From Marivivens donghaensis (GTDB lineage: Bacteria; Pseudomonadota; Alphaproteobacteria; Rhodobacterales; Rhodobacteraceae), in the NCBI RefSeq assembly GCF_023541015.1, contig NZ_JALNPR010000005.1, forward strand, positions 62,001 through 126,000: DNA of 64,000 bases, read 5' to 3'. This document shows positions 19,401 to 27,211 of the stretch, piece by piece (the first letter of the stretch is position 1; every line of letters starts with the position of its first letter). The position numbers and the translations under genes are program-made. Below the pieces are notes generated by a model. It was not told the DNA's origin, ran no database searches, and saw only the letters and a program-made list of their open reading frames with translations.

Positions 19401-20582
19401 ATGTCACGTAACGACTATATTTTCACTTCGGAATCGGTTTCCGAAGGCCATCCGGATAAGGTTTGCGACCGTATCTCGGACACCATTCTTGATGCATTTC
19501 TGGCTGAAGAGCCCGAGGCCCGCGTTGCCTGCGAAACCTTTGCGACCACAAATCGTGTCGTAATCGGTGGCGAAGTTGGCCTGTCGGATCAATCCAAACT
19601 TACTGAATACATGAACGCCGTGCCGGACCTCGTCCGTGGCGCGATCAAAGACATTGGTTACGAACAAGACAAATTCCACTGGAATACGGTCGAGATCACC
19701 AACCTTCTTCACGAACAGTCTGCGCATATCGCCCAAGGCGTTGATGCGACCGCGGACAAAGATGAAGGCGCAGGCGATCAGGGCATCATGTTCGGCTACG
19801 CCACAAACGAAACCGAAGCGCTTATGCCTGCGCCGATCCAATACGCACATGCGATCCTGCGCCGTCTGGCCGAAGTTCGCAAAAACGGAACAGAGCCTGC
19901 GCTGGGACCGGATGCGAAATCTCAGCTGTCGATCCAGTATCGTGATGGCAAACCCGTTGGCGTGACCTCGCTGGTTCTGTCGACGCAGCACCTTGATGAA
20001 TCGCTGTCGTCGAATGACGTGCGTGCAATTGTTGAGCCCTACATCCGCGAAGTGCTGCCCGAGGGCTGGCTGACCGACGCGACTGAATGGTGGATCAACC
20101 CAACAGGCAAGTTTGTCATTGGTGGCCCCGATGGGGATGCGGGTCTGACGGGCCGTAAGATCATCGTGGACACCTACGGCGGCGCGGCTCCGCATGGTGG
20201 CGGCGCGTTCTCTGGCAAAGACCCAACCAAGGTTGACCGTTCGGCGGCATATGCTTCGCGCTATCTGGCAAAGAACGTTGTTGCTGCTGGTCTGGCTGAC
20301 AAATGCACCATCCAGTTGTCCTATGCGATTGGCGTAGCAAAGCCGCTGTCGATCTACGCAAACACCTACGGCACAAACACCGTGGATGAGGCTGCGATCG
20401 AACGCGCGGTTGCGCAAGCCATGGACCTGACCCCACGCGGCATCCGCACTCATCTAGGCCTGAACAAACCGATCTATGCCCGCACTGCAGCTTACGGCCA
20501 CTTTGGTCGTGCGCCCGAGGCGGACGGTGGTTTCTCTTGGGAACAGACCGATCTGGTCGAGACGCTCAAGAAAGCGGTTTGA
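19401..20582 (+). CDS. metK: S-adenosylmethionine synthase
   Basis: The 393-residue protein has [18 protein letters not shown] at the N-terminus, [12 protein letters not shown], and the phosphate-binding loop [16 protein letters not shown]. MetK makes S-adenosylmethionine from methionine and ATP. It is preceded by a SAM/SAH riboswitch and closed by a terminator. Confidence 0.97.
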   Translation: MSRNDYIFTSESVSEGHPDKVCDRISDTILDAFLAEEPEARVACETFATTNRVVIGGEVGLSDQSKLTEYMNAVPDLVRGAIKDIGYEQDKFHWNTVEITNLLHEQSAHIAQGVDATADKDEGAGDQGIMFGYATNETEALMPAPIQYAHAILRRLAEVRKNGTEPALGPDAKSQLSIQYRDGKPVGVTSLVLSTQHLDESLSSNDVRAIVEPYIREVLPEGWLTDATEWWINPTGKFVIGGPDGDAGLTGRKIIVDTYGGAAPHGGGAFSGKDPTKVDRSAAYASRYLAKNVVAAGLADKCTIQLSYAIGVAKPLSIYANTYGTNTVDEAAIERAVAQAMDLTPRGIRTHLGLNKPIYARTAAYGHFGRAPEADGGFSWEQTDLVETLKKAV

Positions 20583-20590
20583 TCCAATGA

Positions 20591-20620
20591 AAAAGGCGGC
20601 CTTCGGGTCGCCTTTCTTTT
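20591..20620 (+). terminator. Rho-independent terminator after metK
   Basis: AAAGGCG and CGCCTTT flank a loop around GCCTTCGGGT, followed by C and TTTTT. It lies 10-40 bp after the metK stop. Confidence 0.8.
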
Positions 20621-20651
20621 TGGTTTATTGCGCGCAGAGCACGGAGTTGCT

Positions 20652-21377
20652 ATGGCGCCGCCCATGACCGCATCGAACAAACACCCCGAAGCCCCTTGGC
20701 GCAATTTCTACGGCCGTATTCATGGGAAAACCCTGAATCAGGCTCAGAAGGACTATCTGGACGAAGATCTAGAGGCCTTGTCGCCAGGTGCGGTGAGCTG
20801 GGACATTAACCCTAATCGTGACCCCATTGATATGGACGCGCGGTTTAAGGGTAAACCAGTTTGGCTCGAAATCGGGTTCGGTGGGGGCGAACACCTCGTT
20901 CACATGGGTGAAACCTACCCCGAGATTGAGATCATCGGTTGTGAACCGTTTATGAACGGTGTCGCGATGCTCTTGGGCAAGATACGCAAGCTGCAAACCC
21001 AGAACGTTGCTGTCCATCCGGGCGATGCGCGGGATTTGTTCGACGTTCTCCCCGATCACTCGATTTCTAAAGCATTCCTGAACTACCCCGACCCGTGGCC
21101 GAAAAAGCGCCACCACCGTCGTCGGTTCGTGACCGCAGAACATCTGGAGCCGCTGTTCCGTGTGTTGAAGCCAGGTGCAGAGTTCCGCGTGGCGACGGAT
21201 ATTCCTGACTATGTGCGTCAAACTCTGATCGAAGTGCCCAAGGCAGGGTTCGTCTGGCAAGCCGAAGGCCCACAGGATTGGAGCCAACCATGGTCAGATT
21301 GGTATTCAACCCGCTATGAGCAAAAAGCCCTGCGTGAAGGTCGGACGCCTCATTATCTGACGTTCGTTCGCCCATAG
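20652..21377 (+). CDS. trmB: tRNA (guanine-N7-)-methyltransferase
   Basis: This 241-residue class I methyltransferase has the SAM loop LEIGFGGGEHLV, the GCEPF acidic strand end, LNYPDPWPKKRHHRRR (the TrmB signature) and the C-terminal TRYEQKALREGRTPHYL. It makes m7G46 in tRNA. The ATG at 20652 has GGAG 6 bases upstream; in-frame TTG 20628 is less likely. Separated from metK by a terminator. Confidence 0.94.
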   Translation: MAPPMTASNKHPEAPWRNFYGRIHGKTLNQAQKDYLDEDLEALSPGAVSWDINPNRDPIDMDARFKGKPVWLEIGFGGGEHLVHMGETYPEIEIIGCEPFMNGVAMLLGKIRKLQTQNVAVHPGDARDLFDVLPDHSISKAFLNYPDPWPKKRHHRRRFVTAEHLEPLFRVLKPGAEFRVATDIPDYVRQTLIEVPKAGFVWQAEGPQDWSQPWSDWYSTRYEQKALREGRTPHYLTFVRP

Positions 21378-21503
21378 TGGAATTAGGATGCGGACGATAA
21401 CCTAAAAGTTGTAATTTCTGTGTGGAATTGAACACAAAAAGATAGCGTCGCTTACCTTTTGGATTTTCGTGCTGAAAGACTAGTCTCACCTTGATACAGG
21501 TTT

Positions 21504-21528
21504 CTCATAAGATTCCATTATTTATGAG
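21504..21528. repeat. Inverted repeat before the zinc-ribbon microprotein gene
   Basis: CTCATAA (21504-21510) and TTATGAG (21522-21528) are perfect 7-bp arms around an 11-base spacer, ending 9 bp before the ATG at 21538. It could be an operator or a hairpin that covers the start region. Confidence 0.5.
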
Positions 21529-21537
21529 ATTTCTACC

Positions 21538-21705
21538 ATGGATGCAGTTCGGTTGTTTAAATGTCCGAAGTGCGATCACAAACTTCGGTTCGGATCTGAG
21601 TTTTGTGGTTGGTGTAACGCTCGTACGCCTTTGCGGAACCGCAAAGGTTTTTGGGTGGCTTCGGTGATCGCGCTTTGCGCGGCTGGCGTGATTTTGACGC
21701 GATAG
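21538..21705 (+). CDS. 55-residue zinc-ribbon membrane microprotein
   Basis: A short frame encodes a protein beginning MDAVRLFKCPKCDHKLRFG with paired cysteines Cys9/Cys12 and Cys23/Cys26 (FKCPKC and EFCGWC), the pattern of a zinc ribbon. Basic RNRKGF follows, then one membrane helix (about 39-54: WVASVIALCAAGVIL). This architecture is common in small membrane-anchored zinc-ribbon proteins and is unlikely by chance. The G+C content of its upstream DNA is lower than in the neighbouring genes, and a terminator follows. No strong ribosome binding site is visible. Function unknown. Confidence 0.65.
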   Translation: MDAVRLFKCPKCDHKLRFGSEFCGWCNARTPLRNRKGFWVASVIALCAAGVILTR

Positions 21706-21735
21706 CTGTTTTTTAAGAGACCAAGATAAGGGACG

Positions 21736-21760
21736 AGGCGGCGTAAATGCCGCCTTTTTC
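21736..21760 (+). terminator. Rho-independent terminator after the microprotein gene
   Basis: AGGCGGC (21736-21742) and GCCGCCT (21749-21755) form a stem with loop GTAAAT, followed by a T run. Confidence 0.82.
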
Positions 21761-21786
21761 GTTTTCGAACGCTGCGGTTTTTTGAG

Positions 21787-21895
21787 TCATCCACATGAAA
21801 TTTCGGCGATGGCTGCGTTATCCCCAAGAAAGTGCTTTACAGAATAGCGCCTCTCGGCCCACCATATATCGTATGGGGTTGTGGATATATCCACA
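21787..21895. promoter_or_regulatory. Cluster of DnaA-box-like sites including a 16-bp palindrome
   Basis: Within 109 bp lie TCATCCACA (21787-21795), TTATCCCCA (21818-21826) and the perfect palindrome TGTGGATATATCCACA (21880-21895), which holds ATATCCACA on both strands. Each is one or two bases from the DnaA box TTATCCACA. A further weak match, AATTCCACA on the minus strand, is at 21421-21429. The sites precede the ybjN-like gene and could be a DnaA-regulated promoter. The neighbouring genes are not those usually found at an origin. Confidence 0.45.
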
Positions 21896-21966
21896 GGTCC
21901 TTGAGCAGGCACCAAGCGCTAGGGACGCTGCTTATGCCCAAGCGCAATAGCGAACGAGGCCGAGCA

Positions 21967-22470
21967 ATGGCACTGACCGAGCATTTCGAAGACAGCGGTG
22001 ACATTCATCCGATTGATGTCGTTGAAAACATCGCTGAATTTCACGAATGGGAATTCGACCGTATCGCGGACGACCAAATCGCGATGCAAGTCGAAGGCCA
22101 ATGGCGCACCTATTCCATCACTCTCGCGTGGTCCCACTATGATCAGACCCTCCGTCTGATCTGCACCTTCGATATGGAGCCACCCGCACACCGCGAGCCC
22201 GCCTTGTATGAGGCGCTGAACGCGGCGAATGAGATGTGCTGGTCTGGTAATTTCACATGGTGGACAGGGCAAAAGGTCATGGTGTTCCGTTATGGTCTGG
22301 TGCTTGGCACCGACCAGATCGCAACGCCTGATCAGATCGATACGATCATCGGTGCGGCGGTCATGAGCTGTGAACGGTTCTATCCTGCGTTCCAACTGGT
22401 CACTTGGGCCGAACGTGACGTTGCAGAGGCGATGCAGATCGCCCTCACCGAGGCTTACGGCACCGCGTAA
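21967..22470 (+). CDS. YbjN domain-containing protein
   Basis: The 167-residue soluble protein has a YbjN fold: VENIAEFHEWEFDRIADDQI, then GQWRTYSITLAWSHYDQTLR, an LNAANEMCWSGNFTWW segment, and SCERFYPAFQLVTWA near the end. YbjN-like proteins resemble type III secretion chaperones and are poorly characterised regulators in enterobacteria. The ATG at 21967 has GAGG about 7 bases upstream; an earlier in-frame ATG at 21934 would add MPKRNSERGRA. It precedes proC. Confidence 0.8.
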   Translation: MALTEHFEDSGDIHPIDVVENIAEFHEWEFDRIADDQIAMQVEGQWRTYSITLAWSHYDQTLRLICTFDMEPPAHREPALYEALNAANEMCWSGNFTWWTGQKVMVFRYGLVLGTDQIATPDQIDTIIGAAVMSCERFYPAFQLVTWAERDVAEAMQIALTEAYGTA

Positions 22471-22560
22471 CACTTTATCGGCGGGGCGGGGATCAACCGC
22501 CGCGCCTTGAACCCGTTCGTTTGCCTGCTATCAATAGTGCAAATGACACGGGGAATTCTC

Positions 22561-23376
22561 ATGAATATGGATGATGTTGCGCATCGCGGTCTGGTTTTGC
22601 TGGGCTGCGGTAAAATGGGTTCGGCTATGCTGGCGGGCTGGTTGAAGTCGGGACTGCCCGCAACCTCTGTCTGGGTGAACGACCCATTCCCGAGCGATTG
22701 GCTCAAGGCGCAAGGGGTGCACGTGAATAAAGCGCTCCCTGCTGATCCAGCGGTTGTTCTAGTTGCGGTGAAACCACAGATGATGGGTGATGCCCTGCCG
22801 ACCTTGCAGGCCTTGGGCAATGGCACGACCGTGTTCCTGTCTGTTGCAGCTGGGATCACAATTGCCACCTATGAGACAATGTTGGGTGCCCAGACGCCAA
22901 TCATTCGCGCGATGCCGAACACGCCCGCTGCGATCGGTCGTGGGATCACGGCCATCGTTGGCAATGCTCATGCGTCTGGCCCAATGCTCGATCTTGCTGA
23001 TGCGCTGTTGTCGGCGATAGGGCAGGTTGTGCGCCTTGAGGGTGAACATCAGATGAGCGCGGTCACCGCGATTTCTGGCTGTGGTCCTGCCTATGTTTTC
23101 CACCTGATCGAAGCGATGGCTGCGGCGGGTGTCGGCGCGGGACTTGCGCCTGATCTGGCGATGAAGCTCGCCAAAGCGACGGTGGGTGGTGCAGGCGCAC
23201 TGGCTGAAGAAGCCGCTGAGGACCCTGCAACGCTCCGCCAAAATGTGACCTCTCCGAACGGAGTGACCTATGAGGCCTTGCAAGTTCTGATGAACGACAC
23301 AGATGGTTTTCCGCCACTTCTCGTTCGTGCGGTCGAGGCTGCGGTGAAACGGGATCAGGAACTGTCCAATGGCTGA
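22561..23376 (+). CDS. proC: Pyrroline-5-carboxylate reductase
   Basis: This 271-residue NAD(P)H enzyme has the Rossmann motif [16 protein letters not shown], the VAVKPQMM strand, [13 protein letters not shown], and the ProC signature near [15 protein letters not shown]. It catalyses the last step of proline synthesis. The ATG at 22561 has GGGGA 6 bases upstream. Its 3' end overlaps csaA by 8 bp, indicating co-expression. Confidence 0.94.
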   Translation: MNMDDVAHRGLVLLGCGKMGSAMLAGWLKSGLPATSVWVNDPFPSDWLKAQGVHVNKALPADPAVVLVAVKPQMMGDALPTLQALGNGTTVFLSVAAGITIATYETMLGAQTPIIRAMPNTPAAIGRGITAIVGNAHASGPMLDLADALLSAIGQVVRLEGEHQMSAVTAISGCGPAYVFHLIEAMAAAGVGAGLAPDLAMKLAKATVGGAGALAEEAAEDPATLRQNVTSPNGVTYEALQVLMNDTDGFPPLLVRAVEAAVKRDQELSNG

Positions 23377-23707
23377 CATCGACTTTGACGATTTCCTAAA
23401 GGTGGACATCCGCGTGGGTCGTGTCATCCGTGCAGAACCCTATCCCGAGGCCCGCAAACCCGCGATCAAGATGTGGATCGATTTCGGAGGAGAGATCGGT
23501 GAGCGTCGCAGTTCGGCGCAAGTGACCAAGCACTACACGCCAGAAGAGCTTGTTGGGAAACAGGTGATGGGCGTTGTGAATTTCCCGCCTCGGCAAATCG
23601 GGAAGTTCATGTCTGAGGTTTTGGTGCTCGGGCTGCCTGACGAAAATGGCGACATTGTTTTGGTTGGCCCCGATGACGTGGTGCCAGTCGGGGGGAGGCT
23701 ACATTGA
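23369..23707 (+). CDS. csaA: tRNA-binding protein, CsaA-type
   Basis: The 112-residue OB-fold protein starts [18 protein letters not shown] and has the [20 protein letters not shown] segment characteristic of the CsaA/Arc1p tRNA-binding domain. CsaA forms dimers, binds tRNA and was reported as a secretion-related chaperone in Bacillus. It overlaps both neighbours (proC by 8 bp, the 2-hydroxyacid dehydrogenase gene by 4 bp), so the three are one operon. Confidence 0.88.
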   Translation: MADIDFDDFLKVDIRVGRVIRAEPYPEARKPAIKMWIDFGGEIGERRSSAQVTKHYTPEELVGKQVMGVVNFPPRQIGKFMSEVLVLGLPDENGDIVLVGPDDVVPVGGRLH

Positions 23708-24654
23708 AGAAACTACTCATCACGCGCCAAATCGCGGAACCTGTTCTCGAACAGGCGGCGGGGCTGTTTGATCTGACTGTTCGGACGGACGGTAATCCGT
23801 TGACTGTCGCAGACGCGGCAGAGGCTTTGGCGACTTACGACGCGATCCTGCCGACCTTGGGCGATGCGTTCTCGGCTGATGCTTTTGCGGGGGAAATGCG
23901 GTGCAAGATCCTCGGGAATTTCGGTGTTGGGTATAACCACATCGACGCGGCCGCTGCTGCTAAGGCTGGGGTGATCGTCACCAACACGCCTGACGTTCTG
24001 ACGGATGCGACGGCTGATATCGGCCTGACTCTCATCCTCGCCACCGCACGTCGTGCGGGCGAAGGCGAACGGATGCTGCGTGCGGGCCAGTGGGAGGGCT
24101 TTGGCCCGAAGGTAAAACTCGGCACTCATGTGACGGGTAAACGCGTTGGTATCGTCGGCATGGGCCGCATCGGTCAAGCGGTTGCGCGTCGTTGCCACTA
24201 CGGGTTCGGGATGGAAGTGCTGTTCTATAACCGCAGCCCCAAATCGGTAGATTTCCCTGCGACACAGATCAGGAGCCTGACCGAGCTTGCAGCGTCTGTC
24301 GATTTCCTCGTTGTGACTGTGCCCGGTGGCGCAGAGACGCGGTATTTGATCAACGCCGACGTGCTGGGTGCCATGCAGCCACACGGGATTTTCGTGAACA
24401 TTGCACGGGGTGAAGTGGTCGATGAAACCGCGCTGATCGATGTGCTGGAGGCGGGTAAGATCGCGGGTGCTGGTCTGGACGTGTATGAAAACGAACCGCA
24501 TGTGCCTGCGCGTCTCGTGGCGTTGGAAAACTGTGTACTGCTGCCGCACCTTGGCTCTGCGACAGTCGAAACCCGTCAGGCGATGGGGCAGATGGCGCTC
24601 GATAACATCATCGCGTGGAGCGAGGGTCGTGAGCCGCCGCAGCGGGTGAATTAA
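23704..24654 (+). CDS. D-isomer 2-hydroxyacid dehydrogenase (glyoxylate/hydroxypyruvate reductase type)
   Basis: The 316-residue protein has the NAD-binding motif [15 protein letters not shown], the catalytic Arg in [10 protein letters not shown], Glu in YENEPHVP, and His in [13 protein letters not shown]. The [11 protein letters not shown] motif fits the GyaR/GhrB group. A likely role is reduction of glyoxylate or hydroxypyruvate, but the family is broad. The start is TTG 23704 with GGAGG 6 bases upstream. Shares the 4-bp double stop TTAA with tdk. Confidence 0.85.
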   Translation: MKKLLITRQIAEPVLEQAAGLFDLTVRTDGNPLTVADAAEALATYDAILPTLGDAFSADAFAGEMRCKILGNFGVGYNHIDAAAAAKAGVIVTNTPDVLTDATADIGLTLILATARRAGEGERMLRAGQWEGFGPKVKLGTHVTGKRVGIVGMGRIGQAVARRCHYGFGMEVLFYNRSPKSVDFPATQIRSLTELAASVDFLVVTVPGGAETRYLINADVLGAMQPHGIFVNIARGEVVDETALIDVLEAGKIAGAGLDVYENEPHVPARLVALENCVLLPHLGSATVETRQAMGQMALDNIIAWSEGREPPQRVN

Positions 24655-25235
24655 CCGCGATCACCCACGGCTTCGCGCCAATGTCGGCGGCAAAGGGATA
24701 CGTAGCGATCATTGCCGCCGATCGACACCTGCGCACCATCGGTCACAACGACGCCGTTTTCGTCTTTGCGCACGACCATGGTCGCTTTTTTCCCGCAATG
24801 GCAGATCGTCCGCACTTCACGCATTTCGTCCGCAAGGGCGAGCAGAGCCGCTGAACCAGGGAACAGTTTGCCCTGAAAATCGACGCGCAGCCCGTAGCAC
24901 ATGATCGGCACGTTGAGGTCATCCACCACGCGGGCGAGCTGCCAGACTTGGGTCTCCGTCAGGAACTGAGCCTCATCGACGAAAACACAGGCGCAAGGAC
25001 CTTCGTTCAGGCGGGTTTCGATCTGGGCAAAGAGATCGCTTTCGGGCGTGTAGGTATCGGCATCAGCACCGATGCCGATACGGCTCGCAATGCGGCCAGC
25101 GCCTGCACGATCATCAAACCGCGCCGTCAGCAGATAGGTCTGCATTCCGCGTTCGATATAGTTGTGACTCGCTTGCAAGAGGATCGTCGACTTGCCAGCG
25201 TTCATGGTCGAATAATTGAAATAGAGCTTTGCCAT
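24651..25235 (-). CDS. tdk: Thymidine kinase
   Basis: The 194-residue protein has the P-loop STMNAGKSTILLQASHNY, the catalytic acidic residues in VFVDEAQFL, the lasso region, and a zinc site formed by CHCGKKA and a later Cys in VSLCRRHW. It phosphorylates thymidine in salvage. The ATG at 25235 (MAKLYFNYS) is the standard start for type II TK; the frame continues upstream without family sequence. No strong ribosome binding site is seen. Confidence 0.93.
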   Translation of the reverse strand: MAKLYFNYSTMNAGKSTILLQASHNYIERGMQTYLLTARFDDRAGAGRIASRIGIGADADTYTPESDLFAQIETRLNEGPCACVFVDEAQFLTETQVWQLARVVDDLNVPIMCYGLRVDFQGKLFPGSAALLALADEMREVRTICHCGKKATMVVRKDENGVVVTDGAQVSIGGNDRYVSLCRRHWREAVGDRG

Positions 25236-25538
25236 GGCAGAGGAATAAGCGGCAGAACCGTCCAGATGCAAGAGGGCTGTCTCAGGTGATTTGAGCGGCC
25301 AGAGAACGCGGTGCGGTGAAGATCGGCAAGCCGCCAACAGCGCGCAGGATGGGGTCGCATTCTCTGGCCTAGCGCGGCGGTTCCGCAGCGCATTCTGGAA
25401 ACTGAATCGGGGCATGCGGTGCGGTAAATGCACGCTATGCGCGCTGATGTATGGTAAATTAACCAATAACGTGTAATGGGAAACAATCGGGTTGGTTCCC
25501 CGAAATAAAATGTACACCGCGTTAGAGGTTCATCCGTA
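25236..25538. other. 303-bp intergenic region between tdk and a hypothetical gene
   Basis: I see no supported gene here. The region has two similar copies of GCGGTGCGGT (about 25308 and 25415), a TTAACCAATAA resembling a CtrA half-site (about 25455), and an imperfect inverted repeat GGGAAAC...GGTTCCC before the plus-strand gene. Divergent promoters are expected. Confidence 0.4.
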
Positions 25539-25970
25539 GTGAATGGTTATTTGAAAAAACACACCGAGGCCTTGGTCAAAGATGTCGGGATCGAGGTGGC
25601 CTGTCGCGTTTCGGGCAAGTCCAAGGCGACCTTGGGTCGGTATTACTCTGAAGCTCCAGAACATGCCGAACGCTATATGCCAGTCGATACCGTGGCCGCA
25701 TTAGAAGCCGTCGCGTCCTATCCGCATGTGACATCTGCTTTGGCCGAAATTCGTGCGATCAAACTAGGTGATGCAGAGACGCAGCCCGAAGGCCTTTGCG
25801 CGATCATGATCGGGTTGAGCGAGCAGTATGCTACTTTGATGGCTGAATTTGGTCGCTCGCTTGAGGAGGACATGTCCGAGAACGACACCCGCCGTATGCT
25901 GCGCGAGGCGATGGCGCTACAGAAAACCTTATTGGGCCTGAAAGTGCATCTCGAACGTCGCGTGGTCTGA
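25539..25970 (+). CDS. Conserved hypothetical protein, possible helix-turn-helix regulator
   Basis: The 143-residue soluble, helical protein starts at a GTG with AGAGG about 10 bases upstream. The segment VACRVSGKSKATLGRYYS (about 20-37) looks like a helix-turn-helix and the rest is helical with a charged C-terminus. I do not recognise the family. It ends directly against the convergent ketosynthase gene (adjacent, no overlap). Confidence 0.6.
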   Translation: MNGYLKKHTEALVKDVGIEVACRVSGKSKATLGRYYSEAPEHAERYMPVDTVAALEAVASYPHVTSALAEIRAIKLGDAETQPEGLCAIMIGLSEQYATLMAEFGRSLEEDMSENDTRRMLREAMALQKTLLGLKVHLERRVV

Positions 25971-27083
25971 TTATTTGCGCCGAACGATCACGGAGCCAAC
26001 AGAATACCCCGCGCCAAACGAACAGATCAGGCCCGTGTCCCCGCTGGCCAGATCAGCGGAGTATTTGTCAAAAGCGATGATCGACCCTGCTGACGAGGTG
26101 TTTGCGTAGTCCTGTAGGATGTTGGGCTGTTCGCCTGCTTCGGGTTCGCGGCCTAGAACCTTTTTGCCGATGTAGTCGTTCATCGTCTTGTTCGCCTGAT
26201 GGAGCCAGAGACGTTTGAGGTCTGCCGCCTCAACCCCTTCGTCGGCCATATGATTGGCGATATGGGCGCTGACCAATGGCAGCACTTCTTTGAACACTTT
26301 GCGCCCGTTCTGCATAAACCGCATATCGCGGCGGTCTTCCATCGCGTCACGGGTCGGTCGCAAGAAGCCGTTGTTATTGCGAATGTTGTTCGAAAACTGC
26401 GTAGCGCAGCGGGTTGAGAGAACGCTGAACCCGTCCTGTCCTTCGTCGCGCTCTAGCAGAACTGCCGTCGCAACATCGCCAAAGATGAAGTGGCAATCGC
26501 GGTCGCGCCATTCGAGGTGACCAGAGGTAATCTCGGGCGAGATCACAAGCGCACGTTTCACCGATCCCGCGCGGATCATATCGGCGGCGGTTTGGATGCC
26601 AAAGGTCGCGGACGAACAGGCGACATTCATGTCAAAGGCCATACCGCCCGCGCCGATGAGCTGCTGAATTTCTACCGCCATCGCGGGGTAGGCGCGTTCC
26701 ATATTCGATGCCGCACAAAGGATCAGGTCAACGTCCGCCCCAGTCAGCCCCGCACGGTCGAGAGCGGTCTGCGCAGCCTTCACGCCAATCTCGGCCATGA
26801 GCGACGGTTCGTCGTCGGACCGTTCGGGAAGTCGTGGATACATGCGTGTCGGGTCGAGGATGCCGTCGCGCGACATGACATATCGCTGTTCGATGCCAGA
26901 GGCGGCTAGAATGAAATCGCTGCTCGAATGTGGGATCGCTGCGATGGTCCCCGCCTCAATCGCATCCGCGTTCTGGGCGTTCTGGAGGTCCGCGTAGGCG
27001 TTGAAGGCTTCGACCAATTCGTCATTCGTGATGACTTCGGACGGGGTGAATACGCCGGTGGCGGTCAGGACGACAGAATGCAT
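25971..27083 (-). CDS. Beta-ketoacyl-ACP synthase III (FabH-like)
   Basis: The 370-residue thiolase-fold enzyme has the catalytic Cys in NVACSSATFG, His in LHQANKTMND and Asn in YANTSSAGS, the KAS III triad. It is longer than FabH (about 320 residues), with an insert near residues 40-95, so it may be a FabH2/FabY-type synthase with another acyl primer. The start at 27083 has GGAGGA 5 bases upstream and gives MHSVVLTATGVFTPSE. Not linked to other fatty acid genes. Confidence 0.85.
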   Translation of the reverse strand: MHSVVLTATGVFTPSEVITNDELVEAFNAYADLQNAQNADAIEAGTIAAIPHSSSDFILAASGIEQRYVMSRDGILDPTRMYPRLPERSDDEPSLMAEIGVKAAQTALDRAGLTGADVDLILCAASNMERAYPAMAVEIQQLIGAGGMAFDMNVACSSATFGIQTAADMIRAGSVKRALVISPEITSGHLEWRDRDCHFIFGDVATAVLLERDEGQDGFSVLSTRCATQFSNNIRNNNGFLRPTRDAMEDRRDMRFMQNGRKVFKEVLPLVSAHIANHMADEGVEAADLKRLWLHQANKTMNDYIGKKVLGREPEAGEQPNILQDYANTSSAGSIIAFDKYSADLASGDTGLICSFGAGYSVGSVIVRRK

Positions 27084-27166
27084 GGGTTCCTCCAACATCG
27101 TTGGGGCAGAGTGGGCGTTAATCCCCTAGTTGTCCAGATTGACCAAAGGTCGTTTGACCCAACGAA

Positions 27167-27194
27167 AAAGGCCGGACACGACGGTCCGGCCTTT
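27167..27194 (-). terminator. Rho-independent terminator for carB
   Basis: AAAGGCCGGAC and GTCCGGCCTTT form an 11-bp perfect stem with loop ACGACG. On the minus strand a T run follows, 18-45 bp beyond the carB stop. Confidence 0.88.
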
Positions 27195-27211
27195 GATCGA
27201 TGTCTGCGCGA

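Noticed and set aside
21378-21966. Possible chromosomal origin because of DnaA-box-like sites
   Set aside because: No AT-rich unwinding region next to the sites and no dnaA, hemE, parAB or gidA neighbours; kept only as a possible DnaA-binding region.
25414-25476. 20-codon frame with a CxxC pair (MRCGKCTLC)
   Set aside because: Very short, no ribosome binding site or conserved context; the CxxC is explained by the repeated GCGGTGCGGT sequence.
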